This document shows, piece by piece, positions 1 through 11,107 of a DNA stretch of 64,000 bases. How positions within the stretch are numbered: the first letter of the stretch is position 1; every line of letters starts with the position of its first letter. The notes under the pieces were generated by a model, which was not told where the DNA came from, did not search any database, and saw only the letters and a list, made by a program, of their open reading frames with translations. Location: positions 1,674,001 to 1,738,000 of the forward strand of contig JACAAK010000014.1 of assembly GCA_025093985.1 (NCBI GenBank), written 5' to 3'. The stretch comes from Calvatia gigantea (lineage: Eukaryota; Basidiomycota; Agaricomycetes; Agaricales; Lycoperdaceae). The translations under genes were made by a program, and so were the position numbers.

Positions 1-730
1 GGCTTCTGTTCGAGTTTTCGAGGTTATTGGCTATTGTGCCGGCTTCTCTAGGATTTATTTGGTGTCTCTGGCACATATATGTGTATGTACCAGGTCTAGA
101 TTTGGGTCCGGTCGGAATGCCACCGCCTGATAGAATCGATTACATCGTCGCATCACTCTGGGTACGAAATACTCTCAATTAGTAGTTCGGGCAATACTTA
201 TACTATCTTAGGCCCTTCTGACAGCACATCAATGCTTATCACTCACCACAGGTCTATTGACAAGGTGGAGACACTATTATACACCTTTATCGACACTTGT
301 CCGACTTCTCGCGCTCCAAGGCATCTGTTGGCCTGCAACGCATCTTACCGTAACCATCCTCGAAGCATCGAGACGGCCTACGACTGTATGGGCCGTCATC
401 GGAACTACGACATGTATGAGCCGCAGCATCCAGATCTGGGTCGTGAGCAACCTTCCAACCAACTCCGCGTCATCACAAGGGCTTCGGAGGGCCACTGAAG
501 GGGAAGGGAAGCCAGGATATTGGAGAAAGTGGAACAAGTGGCGTCGACGTAGGCGGTGGGACTGGCGAGAAGTATCAATCAAATGCGTATTGCCCGCTGG
601 ACTGTTGTATTTCGTGATGGCATGGGCAGGAGAGCTACGCAGAGAGTTATTAGCTATGACGTAGGGGCCATTCATTGCCTTATATGTTCCTCTATCCTTA
701 TTAGGCTTCTCATGGCGTCATCTCCCCCAC
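1..730. other. No gene recognised
   Basis: Several short overlapping reading frames on both strands occur between about 230 and 680, but none shows a protein family, a consistent splice pattern or a clear promoter. I treat this stretch as intergenic. Its right end is the promoter side of the HAM1-like gene. Confidence 0.5.
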
Positions 731-741
731 CTCCAATTGCC

Positions 742-749
742 TATATATT
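742..749 (+). promoter_or_regulatory. TATA-like box before the HAM1-like gene
   Basis: The motif TATATATT lies about 45 bases upstream of the chosen ATG at 794, with no other long open frame between. The position suits a short fungal 5' leader. This is sequence resemblance only; the transcription start is not visible. Confidence 0.35.
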
Positions 750-793
750 CCTCAGACACCCTCGATTTTAACACACCATCGTATCCTCTGATA

Positions 794-3420
794 ATGAACA
801 AGACATCATCTGTTCTCGCTGCTCTCGACGCTGGTAAACTCCCCTCTACCCAGCAATTTAACCGGTTCTTTGACTGGCTCATTGATATTGGTATAACCAA
901 TATCGAACCTTCTGCTCAGGGAGATCTTAGCTCTCAGGGCCGTATCCTCGCAAATGACGTCCGTCGTATTCTTGACGCGTACAAGGCATTTTTAAACGAT
1001 AAAAACCGTGCGTATATCTGATAACTTCATTACTTGCACCGTTGCTCATATTCATTAACGAACATGAATTACAGATGACAACATCCTCCAAGAAGCAATC
1101 TGGCACCTCGAACAAGGCGACCTCACCGTCACCTCCGAAGCCAAAGAAGACCGCGACCAAGCACTTAAAGATATTCAAAAACTCCAACACTCTCTTCGCA
1201 CAGTTATTAAGGTGGCCTATTACAACGTCACCGCTGAGGGCACACACCTCTTCAGCGATTTTGCTTCTGTCACGCGACTTATGCTCGCGGACGCTGCGGA
1301 GCTGGTTGAAGCTCAAGCAGGCAAAGCGAAAGAAACATTACGTCATGTGGAGCAAGATGTCCAAGAAGGAAAGAGAGATAGTCTCGGAAGGGACAAGGAG
1401 CGGTTGGAGGCTGAGAGAGGTGACACAAAGGCTACCTGGGAGCATGGTATGGACACAGTCAAGGGTGCTGGGTCCACAGTGATTGGCGCCACCCAAACTG
1501 TCAGCGGTGCCATCCAAGACAAGACTGAACGTACCACAAGCCGATTGCAGAATGCTTTCTATTCGGTAAGTCATCGCTGTCTTCCAAAGACCGACTAGTT
1601 TTAAGCTAACGGCCGTGTTAGATTTGCGATCGCGCACAGTCAGATCCCGCATACCGTCACTCACTCGATACCATCTTCACCATCCTCCAAAAACGTCTCC
1701 ACCAAGGATTTGACGCTGTTTCTGATCCCAACTTTACATTCTCAAACTTCATCGCCGACCCCACTCCCGAGCAACATGTTTCAATGGCTATGCAAAACCT
1801 CAAATTTTTCTTCGAGCGTGTTGCTGGGATATCGTTTGACCCTCTCATGGCCACCGTCCGTGGCACTATCTCTATGATCGTGCAGGACCCCGATTTGAAG
1901 GCATATTTCGACGAATATCTCGGTGAAATCAGGCGCGACCTGACAGAAGCAGGTTATGTCCGTAGCGATGCCGCTGTCCAGAAAAATTGGGATATGCACA
2001 TCCGCTGGAAAACCTTGCTTGAGAAAGATGACAAGTGGAAGACAGCCGTGGACAGGCTCAAGGAACAGCTTGCGAGAGTAGACGAGGGTCTCTCAAAGGA
2101 TGAGGACCTTAACCGTATCAAGGCTGCTCATCAACGTTTCAACAGAGATGTCGAGGAAGGTCTCGTTGATGCTAGCTTGCAAGCACAGACGGGCTTACAG
2201 GCAGCCATGGAGCAAGTTACTTGGTTCTGGCAGGATTTGTTCAAAGTCTATCTACCCAGAATTATGTCGAAGATGAAGGACTTGCCTATTCCTCGGTGAG
2301 TGGTTATGCCAGGCCGTCACACAACTCAATCATTGACTCTTGTCGCAGGATTGAATACAAGGATCGAGAGATCGAGTTTGTTCTAGAAAATCTCGATATT
2401 TCCTCCTTCCATATTCTACCGTCGCATGTCTACATCCGCAACATCACTGACGTCGACGTTCAGACCTCCGCTGAGCCTTCCCGACCCTCCCAGACGGCAA
2501 TTGGCGCTCTTACCCGCATCCGCGCACAAGCTGTCCAACTCACGCTCAACGATGTCTCGTTCTGGTATAAAGACAAGACCTCGGGCTTGGGCCCATCAGA
2601 ATTTACTGGCCTCCTCCACTTTGACCTCCCTGAAAAAGGACTCGACTTGGACCTCAAGCTTCGTCTCATCCCAGCAATCGTCACAGGACCGCACTCGCGT
2701 GAAAACCTCAAACATTTCAACGTCATCGAAAAAGTCGAGGTCAATCTTGCCGAAGATATCGGACTGGAAGTGCGCGATAGTAACCACGCAATTCTCGCCA
2801 CGCTGTTTAAGCCTGTCATGACCATGCGTGTGCGAGAGGCCCTAGAGCGTACCTTGACCGAACAAGTTCGTGCTGTCGTAGATTGGACGGATGGAATTGC
2901 GTATGATATCTCCAAGCGCAAGGAGGTATTCCAGGACACTGGCCTTGGCGGCGGTGGATCATTGATGGCAGCCATCTGGAGCGAGGCAGGTCGTCTCAGG
3001 AGGGAAAGCCGCGCAAGAGGTGAACTGGGTATCCACGCCACTGGTACTGGACTAGTCGTCGAACAACAATTGTACGGCAAAGAAGGTCAGGAGTCTGGAA
3101 GAACAGAACTCGCAATGGGCGCAGAGCCGCAGATTTTGAGTGGGGAGAAGCGGGGGCCGCTTGGCACAGCATCGAAGCCGTTGAGGGAGCGTGCACAGGA
3201 GATCAGCGAGGAAGCGGGGCTCGGAAACGTCACAAGTGAGGTGATGGGGACGGATGTTCAGGGAGCGGCCAAAGATGCCGCTGTGCAGGCAAAGAGACAG
3301 GCCCAGGGATTGATGCAGGAGGGGAGAAAACAGGTCAGGAGCTTCAAGAGGAGCGTAGAAGACAAGATCGAGTTAGAAAACCAGAGGCCTGGGTGGCAGA
3401 GCGCTGCCTTTGAATTCTGA
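794..3420 (+). CDS. HAM1-like protein (HAM1 N- and C-terminal domains)
   Basis: Four exons, 794-1007, 1075-1565, 1622-2295 and 2349-3420, join in frame to 816 codons with GT-AG introns of 53-67 bases. The protein resembles the large fungal HAM1-like family (HAM1_N/HAM1_C), named after a Neurospora hyphal anastomosis gene; the biochemical role is not settled. The N-terminal half is helical and charged, with a long K/E/D/R-rich stretch around residues 115-225. The second half carries the conserved block starting RIEYKDREIEFVLENLDI (exon 4), typical of the C-terminal lipid-binding-like domain. The tail is rich in K, E, R and Q. I chose the ATG at 794 rather than in-frame 737 because it gives the usual start and sits just downstream of a TATA-like box. 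The frame is intact, with no sign of decay. The gene stands alone, upstream of the kinase array on the other strand. Confidence 0.85.
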
Positions 3421-4053
3421 TTAAGCCTCCCCCATACTATCATATCTCAGGACGCATGTACTTCAATTTACAAAATAAATCATAGTTCCTTTTCTTCTAA
3501 ATGACCTGAACCAGCCCCGTTTGATGAAAGAAGGAAAATCTCGGGCAGCTGGGGTTGTGTGTTGACCGCGTTTTCTAATCGCTCTATCGACCGCATTCAG
3601 TCCAGGTGCTCCTGCATTATACATCCCGTCGCCTCACTTTCTTGTGCCTATGACAAATACTAGCTGGCGCAAAGATTGGTAGACCAACGTCCCCTGCTGC
3701 TACCCTCATCACTACCTGAGGGTGCGTCTAGGTACTTGAAGTAAACCATTCTGTGCCCTTTTAGCGGGGGCAATGTTGAGCGTAAGGCCAAAGTGGGAGA
3801 CTGACGAGTTTCCACCTATACCAGGAAAAAAGGGGGAATGAATTCAAGGCATTGAAAGACACTACAGATGATCTTCGCGCGATCCTGGACTTGAACTTGA
3901 GTACGCCTCACTCACGGCTCAATCAGTGTATAATCGGAGCTCGACCGCTGACCCTTCTATTGCGATATTAGTTCTACTGAACGGTATAGTACAGTAATAA
4001 TGGTATATGAGATTTGTGGGTTATCTAAGAGATTGTGCGCGGCTAGGCATTGA

Positions 4054-5053
4054 TCATTCAATCCAACTCGCGAGAAGGATACTAAGGGCATCCCATGCCT
4101 GCCATTCCTGTTGATACCGCTCGCTGCCTGGAATCCTAAGTGAGAGATCTTTGGCCCAGTCTCTCTCAGGACCATAACATGCAAGAGGATTCACATAATC
4201 CCAATATTTCGGATACCTGCCCTGTCATTCAAGATGAAGTCATAAAGAAAAGCAGCGCTCACCAACCGGCAAATTCCCAATCTATGATACCCGTTAGGTG
4301 ACCATCCTTGACCATTATATTCCAAGGTGCAAGGTCTCCGTGTCCAAAAACAACTTGGTCGTCTTTACCGTCTAACTGTCTGGCCATTCGTTCGAGAGCA
4401 TCGAAATTCTTGGTTTCAGGTTCACTGGGCCACAAACTGATACTCTCATGGAAGTCCACAGGATTTGCCGTTCGAGAAAACTTGCGGCACGGAAGTACAG
4501 AATTCTCAATGACGTCGCCATCTAATCCACAGACAGCGGTTCCATGTGGGCTAGCAAAGGCATGCATCTTGTCGAGGCATGCGCCCACTTCAGCCATGAT
4601 GACATTGAGCTCTTCTTCGGAGTAAGAATCGTAAACTTCCGAAAGAGGTTCACCAGGAATCTTGGTCATGAGTATAGTCTGTTTTTTCTCAGTGCCTTTG
4701 TTGCTGTAACCAAGAATACGAGGAACAGGAAGACCCATGGCACGGGCCATCATGGTTGCGTGTGCTTTGCGTTCCACATCTGAATTATAATGGCAGTATT
4801 TGACGAGAAGGTTGAATGGCAACTGATGGATGCGATTAAGGCTACGAGGGACCGTGATACCACGCCAGCGAAGATAGTATCCAGAAAACTTGATAAGGGT
4901 GGTATTGATGAACCCCCAGACATGGTTCAACCAGGACCACCGGCGCTTCGGTACCCACGCTACAGGTAATGATGTTTCCTAAGACAAAGGTCATTTGAGT
5001 CGAGGAGTTTTGGAGAGAACCGGGCACAAACCCACCTGCGGGGTATCAGCCAT
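4054..5053 (-). CDS. APH-fold phosphotransferase-like kinase, copy 1
   Basis: Three exons on the minus strand, 5053-5036, 4978-4263 and 4216-4054, give 298 codons before the stop. The protein belongs to the aminoglycoside-phosphotransferase/choline-kinase-like fold (Pfam APH family), which in fungi is large and mostly of unknown substrate. Seen directly: a kinase-like N-lobe with an ILMTKIPGEPLSEVYD segment, the Brenner-type catalytic motif HGDLAPWN, and the metal-binding IIDWEFAGW motif straddling the last intron. The C-terminal exon starts YPKYWDYVNPL, a common ending block in fungal members. The tiny first exon codes MADTPQ and is supported by the same gene structure in copies 2 and 3. All catalytic residues are present and the frame is open, so this copy is probably functional. 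The substrate cannot be inferred; a drug-resistance role should not be assumed. Confidence 0.85.
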
Positions 5054-5563
5054 AATCAATGAAGAGAAGAACCAAATGTTCAATTTTCAAAACGTTCAGT
5101 GACCACTGCGGCAAACAACAACGGGCACGTGACTTGGAACGTCCATCTGGTTCAGATCTCAGATGTGAACGTTTAAACTTTGAACAAGCCTTTTTTTCTT
5201 TAACCCAATCTCAGCATTTCCAGGCATTCGCGGGGCGCGCGATAACCGTATGCAATCCCATTGCTAGCCTGTCCACACATTGCTGCTCCTACTTACATAT
5301 TTCTGACTGTCGGCGATCATATGTTTGGCTCGTCAGGTTAACATGTGCCTGTTTGTTGCCTGTCGCGAAGACAAGGATTACCCAGACAACCCTTCAACCC
5401 GGAGCTCTACGTGCAAACCGTCGCCAAGCGGCACACAACTGCTATAACGATAGTCTACAAGGTACTAGACCCGGTTATACTGGCCCCAATGTTCTTCGGA
5501 GGCTTTTAGAAAGAAAATGGATGGGGTGGATTTGCTCGGGCTCGTGTCACGAAAAACATTTCT

Positions 5564-6326
5564 TCAACAGTACAAAAAATAGCGGGACATCAGAATGCGA
5601 TCCGGGAGGGGCCCAACATTCCCATATGCAAAGATATCCTCAACCCTCTCAACCTCCTCCCAGAAACGAGGCTCGTCTCTGAACTTGACGAAACCAGCCT
5701 TCTCCAAGCGCTTTACTGTCACCCGCACATAGTCCAGGCTGTTGGCCACAGGCAGGGACTGGATTTTCTTATCGTCTTCGGTGATAATTTGCACAACTCT
5801 CGCTCAATCTGATTTGGGGGTGTCTTTTCCCAGCGCTGCCGGAGAGGATGAGGACTGCCTGACTTGGGAATTAATATCCTGCTTGATAACAACGGCGAAA
5901 CACAACTTGAGGCTCGCGGTTCCTCTGACATCCAGGACATCCTCAGGCGGCATTGGGGCATGGTTTATGCTCACGTTTTGGTTTCTTCCCTTCACAGCCC
6001 ACCTCATTCCCATCAGCTGCTCCTTTTCACACGAATAAAGTGAAAAGCGAGCATCTTCGAGAATTCCTGGTTTGATTGCCCGATGAACGACGATATACAA
6101 GTCGCCCTTGTCGAAATTGATTGAGTTGGCTAGTACGAGCTTGTCGAGCTGGGTTTGCTTCGGGACCGCAAGGAGGCCCCCTTGGGTACTGTGCGAGCGG
6201 GTGGGTAGTGTAGCGGTAGGACGAATTGATGATTGGGTGGCCTGACTTCGCCCAGAGGATTGGGACAGTGGCAGAACGATCCGCATTATTCTGTTTATTC
6301 GGCTGAGCGAGTTTGGTAGCAGACAT
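5564..6326 (-). pseudogene. Broken copy of the 254-codon unknown gene (array unit 1)
   Basis: This aligns throughout with the intact single-exon gene at 9289-10053, from the MSATK start at 6326 to the same MSRYFLYC-type ending. Two lesions are visible. One extra base near 6260-6261 shifts the frame just after the SATVP segment. An in-frame TGA at 5806-5804 replaces the tryptophan codon of the SDWERV segment in the intact copy. The rest of the coding sequence still aligns, so inactivation appears recent compared with the divergence of the spacers. An intron cannot explain either lesion, because the flanking residues align without a gap. Confidence 0.75.
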
Positions 6327-6429
6327 GATCGTAGGTTGGGCGAATGCCGTGATGAAACTCTGCGTTTTATACCGCCAATCCCCACGAGGCCGTTATCTAA
6401 AGTGCGCCCCATCGTGCTTCTGAAATGAC

Positions 6430-7683
6430 TCGAATAATCGATTACGATAGTCGATTATCAGTTTATCCTGCAGCCCTTGATGTGCAGCACTTCTATTATC
6501 ATCCGACATCCCTCCGGATTATGAAAACATGCGCTTACCTTTGTCTTGGGTGTTCTGGATTTGATCAACTTGACGGCAAATGCTCATTAGTATCCAATCT
6601 TGCATCGAGACCAGTCGAAACAGCCGGGCCCTGTCTGCAACACGTTGGTAAGTAAAGATTGTTGCACCCACGGCGGCCATTATCCGCACGCCTCCTCCCA
6701 AGATATGTACTTGCGCATGGAACTCCTGCTTTGTCAATTCATGCATCTGTGACCCTCTCAGGAACCCCATTATGCCAAAGCTAGTGGGAGCACTCGATAC
6801 GGTAAGTTGAATACTGAACCCTAAATTGATTGTCAGTATTGGCAACCGAAGCGTTCAACAACCATCTTCGTTGAGTGCCAGTACAGACACACTCGTTTGG
6901 TGAGAATCCCTTTTGTGGTGTGGCGCCAGACTTAACGGACAATTGTATGAGCCAACAGCCCCCTTTGGATTCTGATACACCACTGCAAATAGCATAGTTG
7001 GAAGGTAAGAACTCATGTAAGTTTTCGGTTCAAGCTAACACGTACCCAAACGCGCTTTACGGGTCAATCCAAAATTAAAATATATCTCGTGGGTTGTATG
7101 CGTTCCTGTGAAATTGGATGTACCATGCTATGCTTAGAGAATTTGGTGAAGTGGGCCAGAGTCTCAACCTCCAAGTGCTTCACTAATGGAAGGTGGGGAT
7201 CCTTGTGCCCAGCGACATTCAGCTTGCTCAAAATGCGTACATACACGTGGTTCTGCAGTCGAGTATTTGATGAGGAAGAGTAGCGGCCTCTTTCCCTCAG
7301 ATTCGCGCACCGATAATTGCCATCTTTTACCCGAAAAAAATACAAGTATATCAAGGAGAAAAAGTGCAAGAGTGATCTACTCAAGAGTAAGCAAACTATT
7401 CTACGCCCTTTTGGTGGCGGCGTCGTTGAACGTAGGGTTGGGGTGGGGGACCGGCACAATTCCATTCCTTTCGGGAGAAACAGAAGGATAAACTGGAGGC
7501 AATAAGGAATACAGCTGGTGATCTTCACTTTTTGATCCTTGGACCAGAATGCACCCCTCTCAGCCGATGGATGTGTTTGGCCAGTGGGGAATAGGAGCTT
7601 GGTAACCATTAACGACGCGACCTCGGCAATATGTGGATGATTTGTGGATATCTAGGAAGTGTTTGCACACAGCTGAAGGCCTA
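6430..7683. other. Array spacer, unit 1 to unit 2
   Basis: No gene recognised. A minus-strand frame at 6519-6845 contains a hydrophobic stretch (HILGGGVRIMAAVGATIF). Part of this spacer is repeated, more degraded, at about 10240-10400 in unit 2. It may be the remnant of a third gene carried by the repeat unit, but no family is recognisable. The region around 7300-7500 holds the unit boundary. Confidence 0.4.
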
Positions 7684-8690
7684 TCAATCAACCCAACACG
7701 CAAGAAGGATACTGAGGGCATCCCATGCCTGCCATTCCTGCAGATACTGTTCACCGCGTGGGATTCTAAACGAGAGATCTTTGGCCCAGCTTCTATCATC
7801 ACCGTAGCATGACAGAGGGTTGACATAATCCCAATATTTCGGATACCTGTCCGGTCATTCAAGACAAAGTGGTGGGGCGACGAGGAGCAGCACTCACCAG
7901 CCGGCAAATTCCCAGTCGATGATGCCCGATAGGTGACCATCCTTTACCATAATGTTCCAAGGTGCAAGGTCTCCGTGTCCGAAAACAACCTGATAGTCTT
8001 TACCGTCTAACTGTTTAGCAATTTGCATGAGGGCATCAAAATTTCTAGTGTCAGGATCAGGGGGCCACAGGTTAATGCTTTCGTGGAAGCCCACGGGATT
8101 CGTCGTCCGAGAAATCTTGCGGCACGGAAGCACAGAATTTTCGATGAAGTCGCCGTCTAATCCACACACAGCGGTCCCATGTGGGCTAGCAAAAGCATGC
8201 ATCTTGTCGAGACACGCGCCTACTTCAGCCATGATGACATTGAGCTCCTCTTCGGAGTAGGCGTCGTAAACTTCCGAGAGAGGTTCACCAGGTATTTTGG
8301 TCATGAGTATAGTCTGTCTTTTCTCGGCGGTGCCTCTGTTGCTGTAGCCGAGAACACGAGGAACAGGGAGACCCATGGCACGAGCCATCATAGTTGCGTG
8401 TGCCTCGCGTTCCACATCTGAATTATTGTGGCAGTATTTGATGAGAAGGTTGAACGGTAGTTGATGAATGCGATAAAGATTGGGAGGGACCTTGATATCA
8501 CGCCAACGAAGATAGTGTCCAGAAAACTTGATAAGTGTGTTATTGATGAAACCCCAGAAAAAGTTCAACCAGGTCCATCTGCGCTTTGGTGCCCGCGCTA
8601 TGGGTAATAATGTTTCCTAAGAAAAAAGACATTGAAGGGAGGATTTAAAGGAAGGACCAGACACAAACCCACCGGCAAATCCTCAATCAT
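7684..8690 (-). CDS. APH-fold phosphotransferase-like kinase, copy 2
   Basis: Exons 8690-8673, 8616-7898 and 7846-7684 give 299 codons. The architecture is identical to copy 1: a six-codon first exon (MIEDLP), the main kinase exon, and a C-terminal exon of 163 bases beginning with the YPKYWDYVNPL block. Catalytic HGDLAPWN and metal-binding IIDWEFAGW are intact. It differs from copy 1 by many substitutions, for example in the TRNFDALMQIAKQLDGKDYQ region, and by one extra residue in the middle (NRGTAEKRQ against NKGTEKKQ). This is the only unit in which both the kinase and the companion gene are open. Substrate unknown. Confidence 0.85.
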
Positions 8691-9039
8691 GATTAGTAAA
8701 GGGGAGGGGTTGATGAACTGTAGTAAGGTAACGGGTCACCGTTCATGAAGAGCTTCGAGCTTGACAATATGTTTGCTGGTGAGAAATCAAAGTTTCAACA
8801 TTCAACAACGACAACGACAAGCACGTGTCCGGAGCACTTCTATTTTGGGGCTTGGCTGGTAATTTTTAGCATAAGTAGCCTATTTCTGGCTGCCAACGAC
8901 CATAAGTTTTGTCTGTCGAATTAATGCAGTGCTAACATACACTGGTCAACGTCAGGAATATCCAGACATTTTTCTCCGGCTCGAAACTTGGAAAACGTAT
9001 CCACATGGCGACAGCCTGGTTGTGTTGACTTCGGTGCTC

Positions 9040-9230
9040 CGTTCGATTTTACTAAAAAAGGTCAAAAACTATACATTTTCTCTATTTTAATTGATTTTGC
9101 CTTATTTTTGATTGTTCACTAGGATTTATAAATTTAGCAGTAGGCAAAGTCTACTGCAACTTTATATCATTCAATATTAGTAGAAAATATTAAGAATCCT
9201 AAAGTTCCTAGAAGGAACACGGATGCGTGG
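9040..9230. other. AT-rich block in unit 2 spacer
   Basis: This stretch is markedly richer in A and T than its surroundings and contains runs such as 'ctattttaattgatttt'. The matching spacer of unit 1, around 5450-5560, has no comparable block, so it looks like an insertion specific to unit 2. I see no terminal repeats or open frame in it. Confidence 0.4.
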
Positions 9231-9288
9231 TGGAGGGACTTTTAGATGTGATACAGGTTGGTGTTACGAACTACAACTCTTCAACGTT

Positions 9289-10053
9289 TCAACAGTACAA
9301 AATATGGCGGGACATCAAAATGCGATCCGGGAGAGGCCCGACATTCCCATATGCAAAAATCTCTTCGACACTCTCAATCTCCTCCCCAAAACGAAGCTCA
9401 TCCCTAAATTTCACGAAACCAGCCTTCTCCAAACGTTTTACCGTCACCCGCACATAATCCAGGCTGCTGACCACAGGCAAAAACCGACCCTCTTTTTCGT
9501 CGTCTTGGGTGATAACCTGCGCAACTCTCTCCCAGTCTGATATGGGGATGGCTTTTCCCAGTGCCGCTGGAGAAGATGAGGACTGCCTGACTTCAGAACT
9601 GATATTCTGCTTGATGACAATAGCGAAACACAATTTGAAGCTTGCGGTACCGCTGAGATCCAGAACTTCCTGAGGCAACATCGGGGCATGGCATATACTC
9701 ATAGACAATTTATTTCCCTTCACAGCCCACCTCATCCCCATCTCTTTGTCCTTCTCACACGAGTAAAACGAAAAGCGAACATCTTCGTTAATTCCTGACT
9801 TTACTGCCCGATGAACGGCAATATATAAGTCGCCTTTGTCAAATTTTACAGCATTGGCGAGCACGAGCTTGTCGAGCTGGGATTGCTTCGGGACCGCTAG
9901 AAGTCCTCCTTGGGCGTTGTGGGGGCGGGCGGACAGCGCAGTGGCAGGACGAACCGTTGTTTGAGTGGCCTGAATACGTCCAGAGGATGGAACAGTGGTA
10001 GAGTGATCGGTAACTTTCTGTTTATTTGGCTGGGTAGGTTTGGTGGCGGACAT
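9289..10053 (-). CDS. Uncharacterised 254-residue protein paired with the kinase
   Basis: A single uninterrupted frame of 254 codons begins MSATKPTQPNKQ. I do not recognise the family. The first 55 residues are low-complexity and rich in S, T, Q, P and R. A folded-looking core follows (KQSQLDKLVLANAVKFDKGD, then RFSFYSCEKDKEMGMRW), with a helical segment near the C-terminus (DYVRVTVKRLEKAGFVKF). No signal peptide or membrane span is apparent, so it is probably cytosolic or nuclear. Evidence that it is a real gene: a second copy at 5564-6326 aligns over the whole length, apart from two discrete lesions. It is transcribed toward the kinase in the same orientation and travels with it in the repeat unit, so the two may be functionally linked; that link is inference. 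Confidence 0.7.
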   Translation of the reverse strand: MSATKPTQPNKQKVTDHSTTVPSSGRIQATQTTVRPATALSARPHNAQGGLLAVPKQSQLDKLVLANAVKFDKGDLYIAVHRAVKSGINEDVRFSFYSCEKDKEMGMRWAVKGNKLSMSICHAPMLPQEVLDLSGTASFKLCFAIVIKQNISSEVRQSSSSPAALGKAIPISDWERVAQVITQDDEKEGRFLPVVSSLDYVRVTVKRLEKAGFVKFRDELRFGEEIESVEEIFAYGNVGPLPDRILMSRHILYC

Positions 10054-10399
10054 GATCGTAAGTTGGGCTCAAACTGCGATGAGGCTCCGCATCTTATACT
10101 GTCAATCCCAGAGCCTCACGGGGCGGCTATGTCTTGTGCCTCTTGAATGACTCAAATAATCGATGATTGATTATCAGTTTATCCTGCAGTCCTTGATGTG
10201 TAACATCGGACATCTTCTTGAATAAGAAAACATGTGCTTACCTTTGTTTCGGATGTTCCAGACTTTGACCAACTGGAAAATGCTCATAAGTATGCGACCT
10301 TGTATCCACACAAACGGGAACGACCGGACCCTATTAACAACACATTGGTAAAACTGTCCCTAGGATTCTGGCTGGAAGGCAAAAACCATCTGTGATATG

Positions 10400-11107
10400 A
10401 ACGCATGTTCAAGCTCCAGCCACACGGTGCCGGATGAAAGCAGCGAGAGTCATGTCATTTTAAATCAAGTTATATCCCGTAGATTCTTAACCTTATTGTG
10501 AATTGGATGTAGGGTCGTATAGGGTTCTTTCGGAATCTGAATGGACTAAGAATCCCAACCCCTGAGTGATTGACCGATGGGGGGCAGGGATACACGTGCT
10601 CCAGGATGTTGGGGTGAATTGCTTGAGATATGTACACATAGTTCTGCGGTTGGGTAATCGATAAGGGAGAGGAGACGGCCCTCTCCCAGGGCCATAACAC
10701 ACTGGTAACGATCATCATTTACCGGCGAAGGAAAAAATCAAGTATATCAAGGAAAGAAATGCGAGAGTAGTCTGCTCCAGTTCTCTGCTTGAGACACACC
10801 AATTTACGTCTTTTTAATGGTGGCACCCTTCAGCCTGGAGCCAAGTCAGGAGATCGGCGCACCTCCATCCCCTCCGGGAGGAGTGGGAGAATGAATGGAG
10901 GGTGCGACGGGTGGTCTTTTTGTGCGGTTCTCGGAACTAGATGTGCCCCTCTCTGTCAGTAGGTATACCAACCAATAATCGGAAGCTATGACTGTGGAGT
11001 CTCCGTCAGGGCGGTTGTCCTATTGAACGGCACGGTGCAACAATTATGGTATATGCCATTTGTAGGTATCTAAGAATTGTTCGTGTACAGCTATTGTAAA
11101 GTACTCA
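10400..11107. other. Array spacer, unit 2 to unit 3
   Basis: No gene recognised. It contains the boundary motif near 10742 and the 3' flank of the third kinase copy, both alignable to the spacers of units 1 and 2. Confidence 0.4.

Noticed and set aside
257..675. Overlapping frames of 132-135 codons on both strands
   Set aside because: They overlap each other, have no motif, and neither has a start context or splice support.
5059..5682. 207-codon plus-strand frame
   Set aside because: It overlaps the kinase promoter and the 3' end of the broken companion gene, is not conserved in units 2 or 3, and has no domain.
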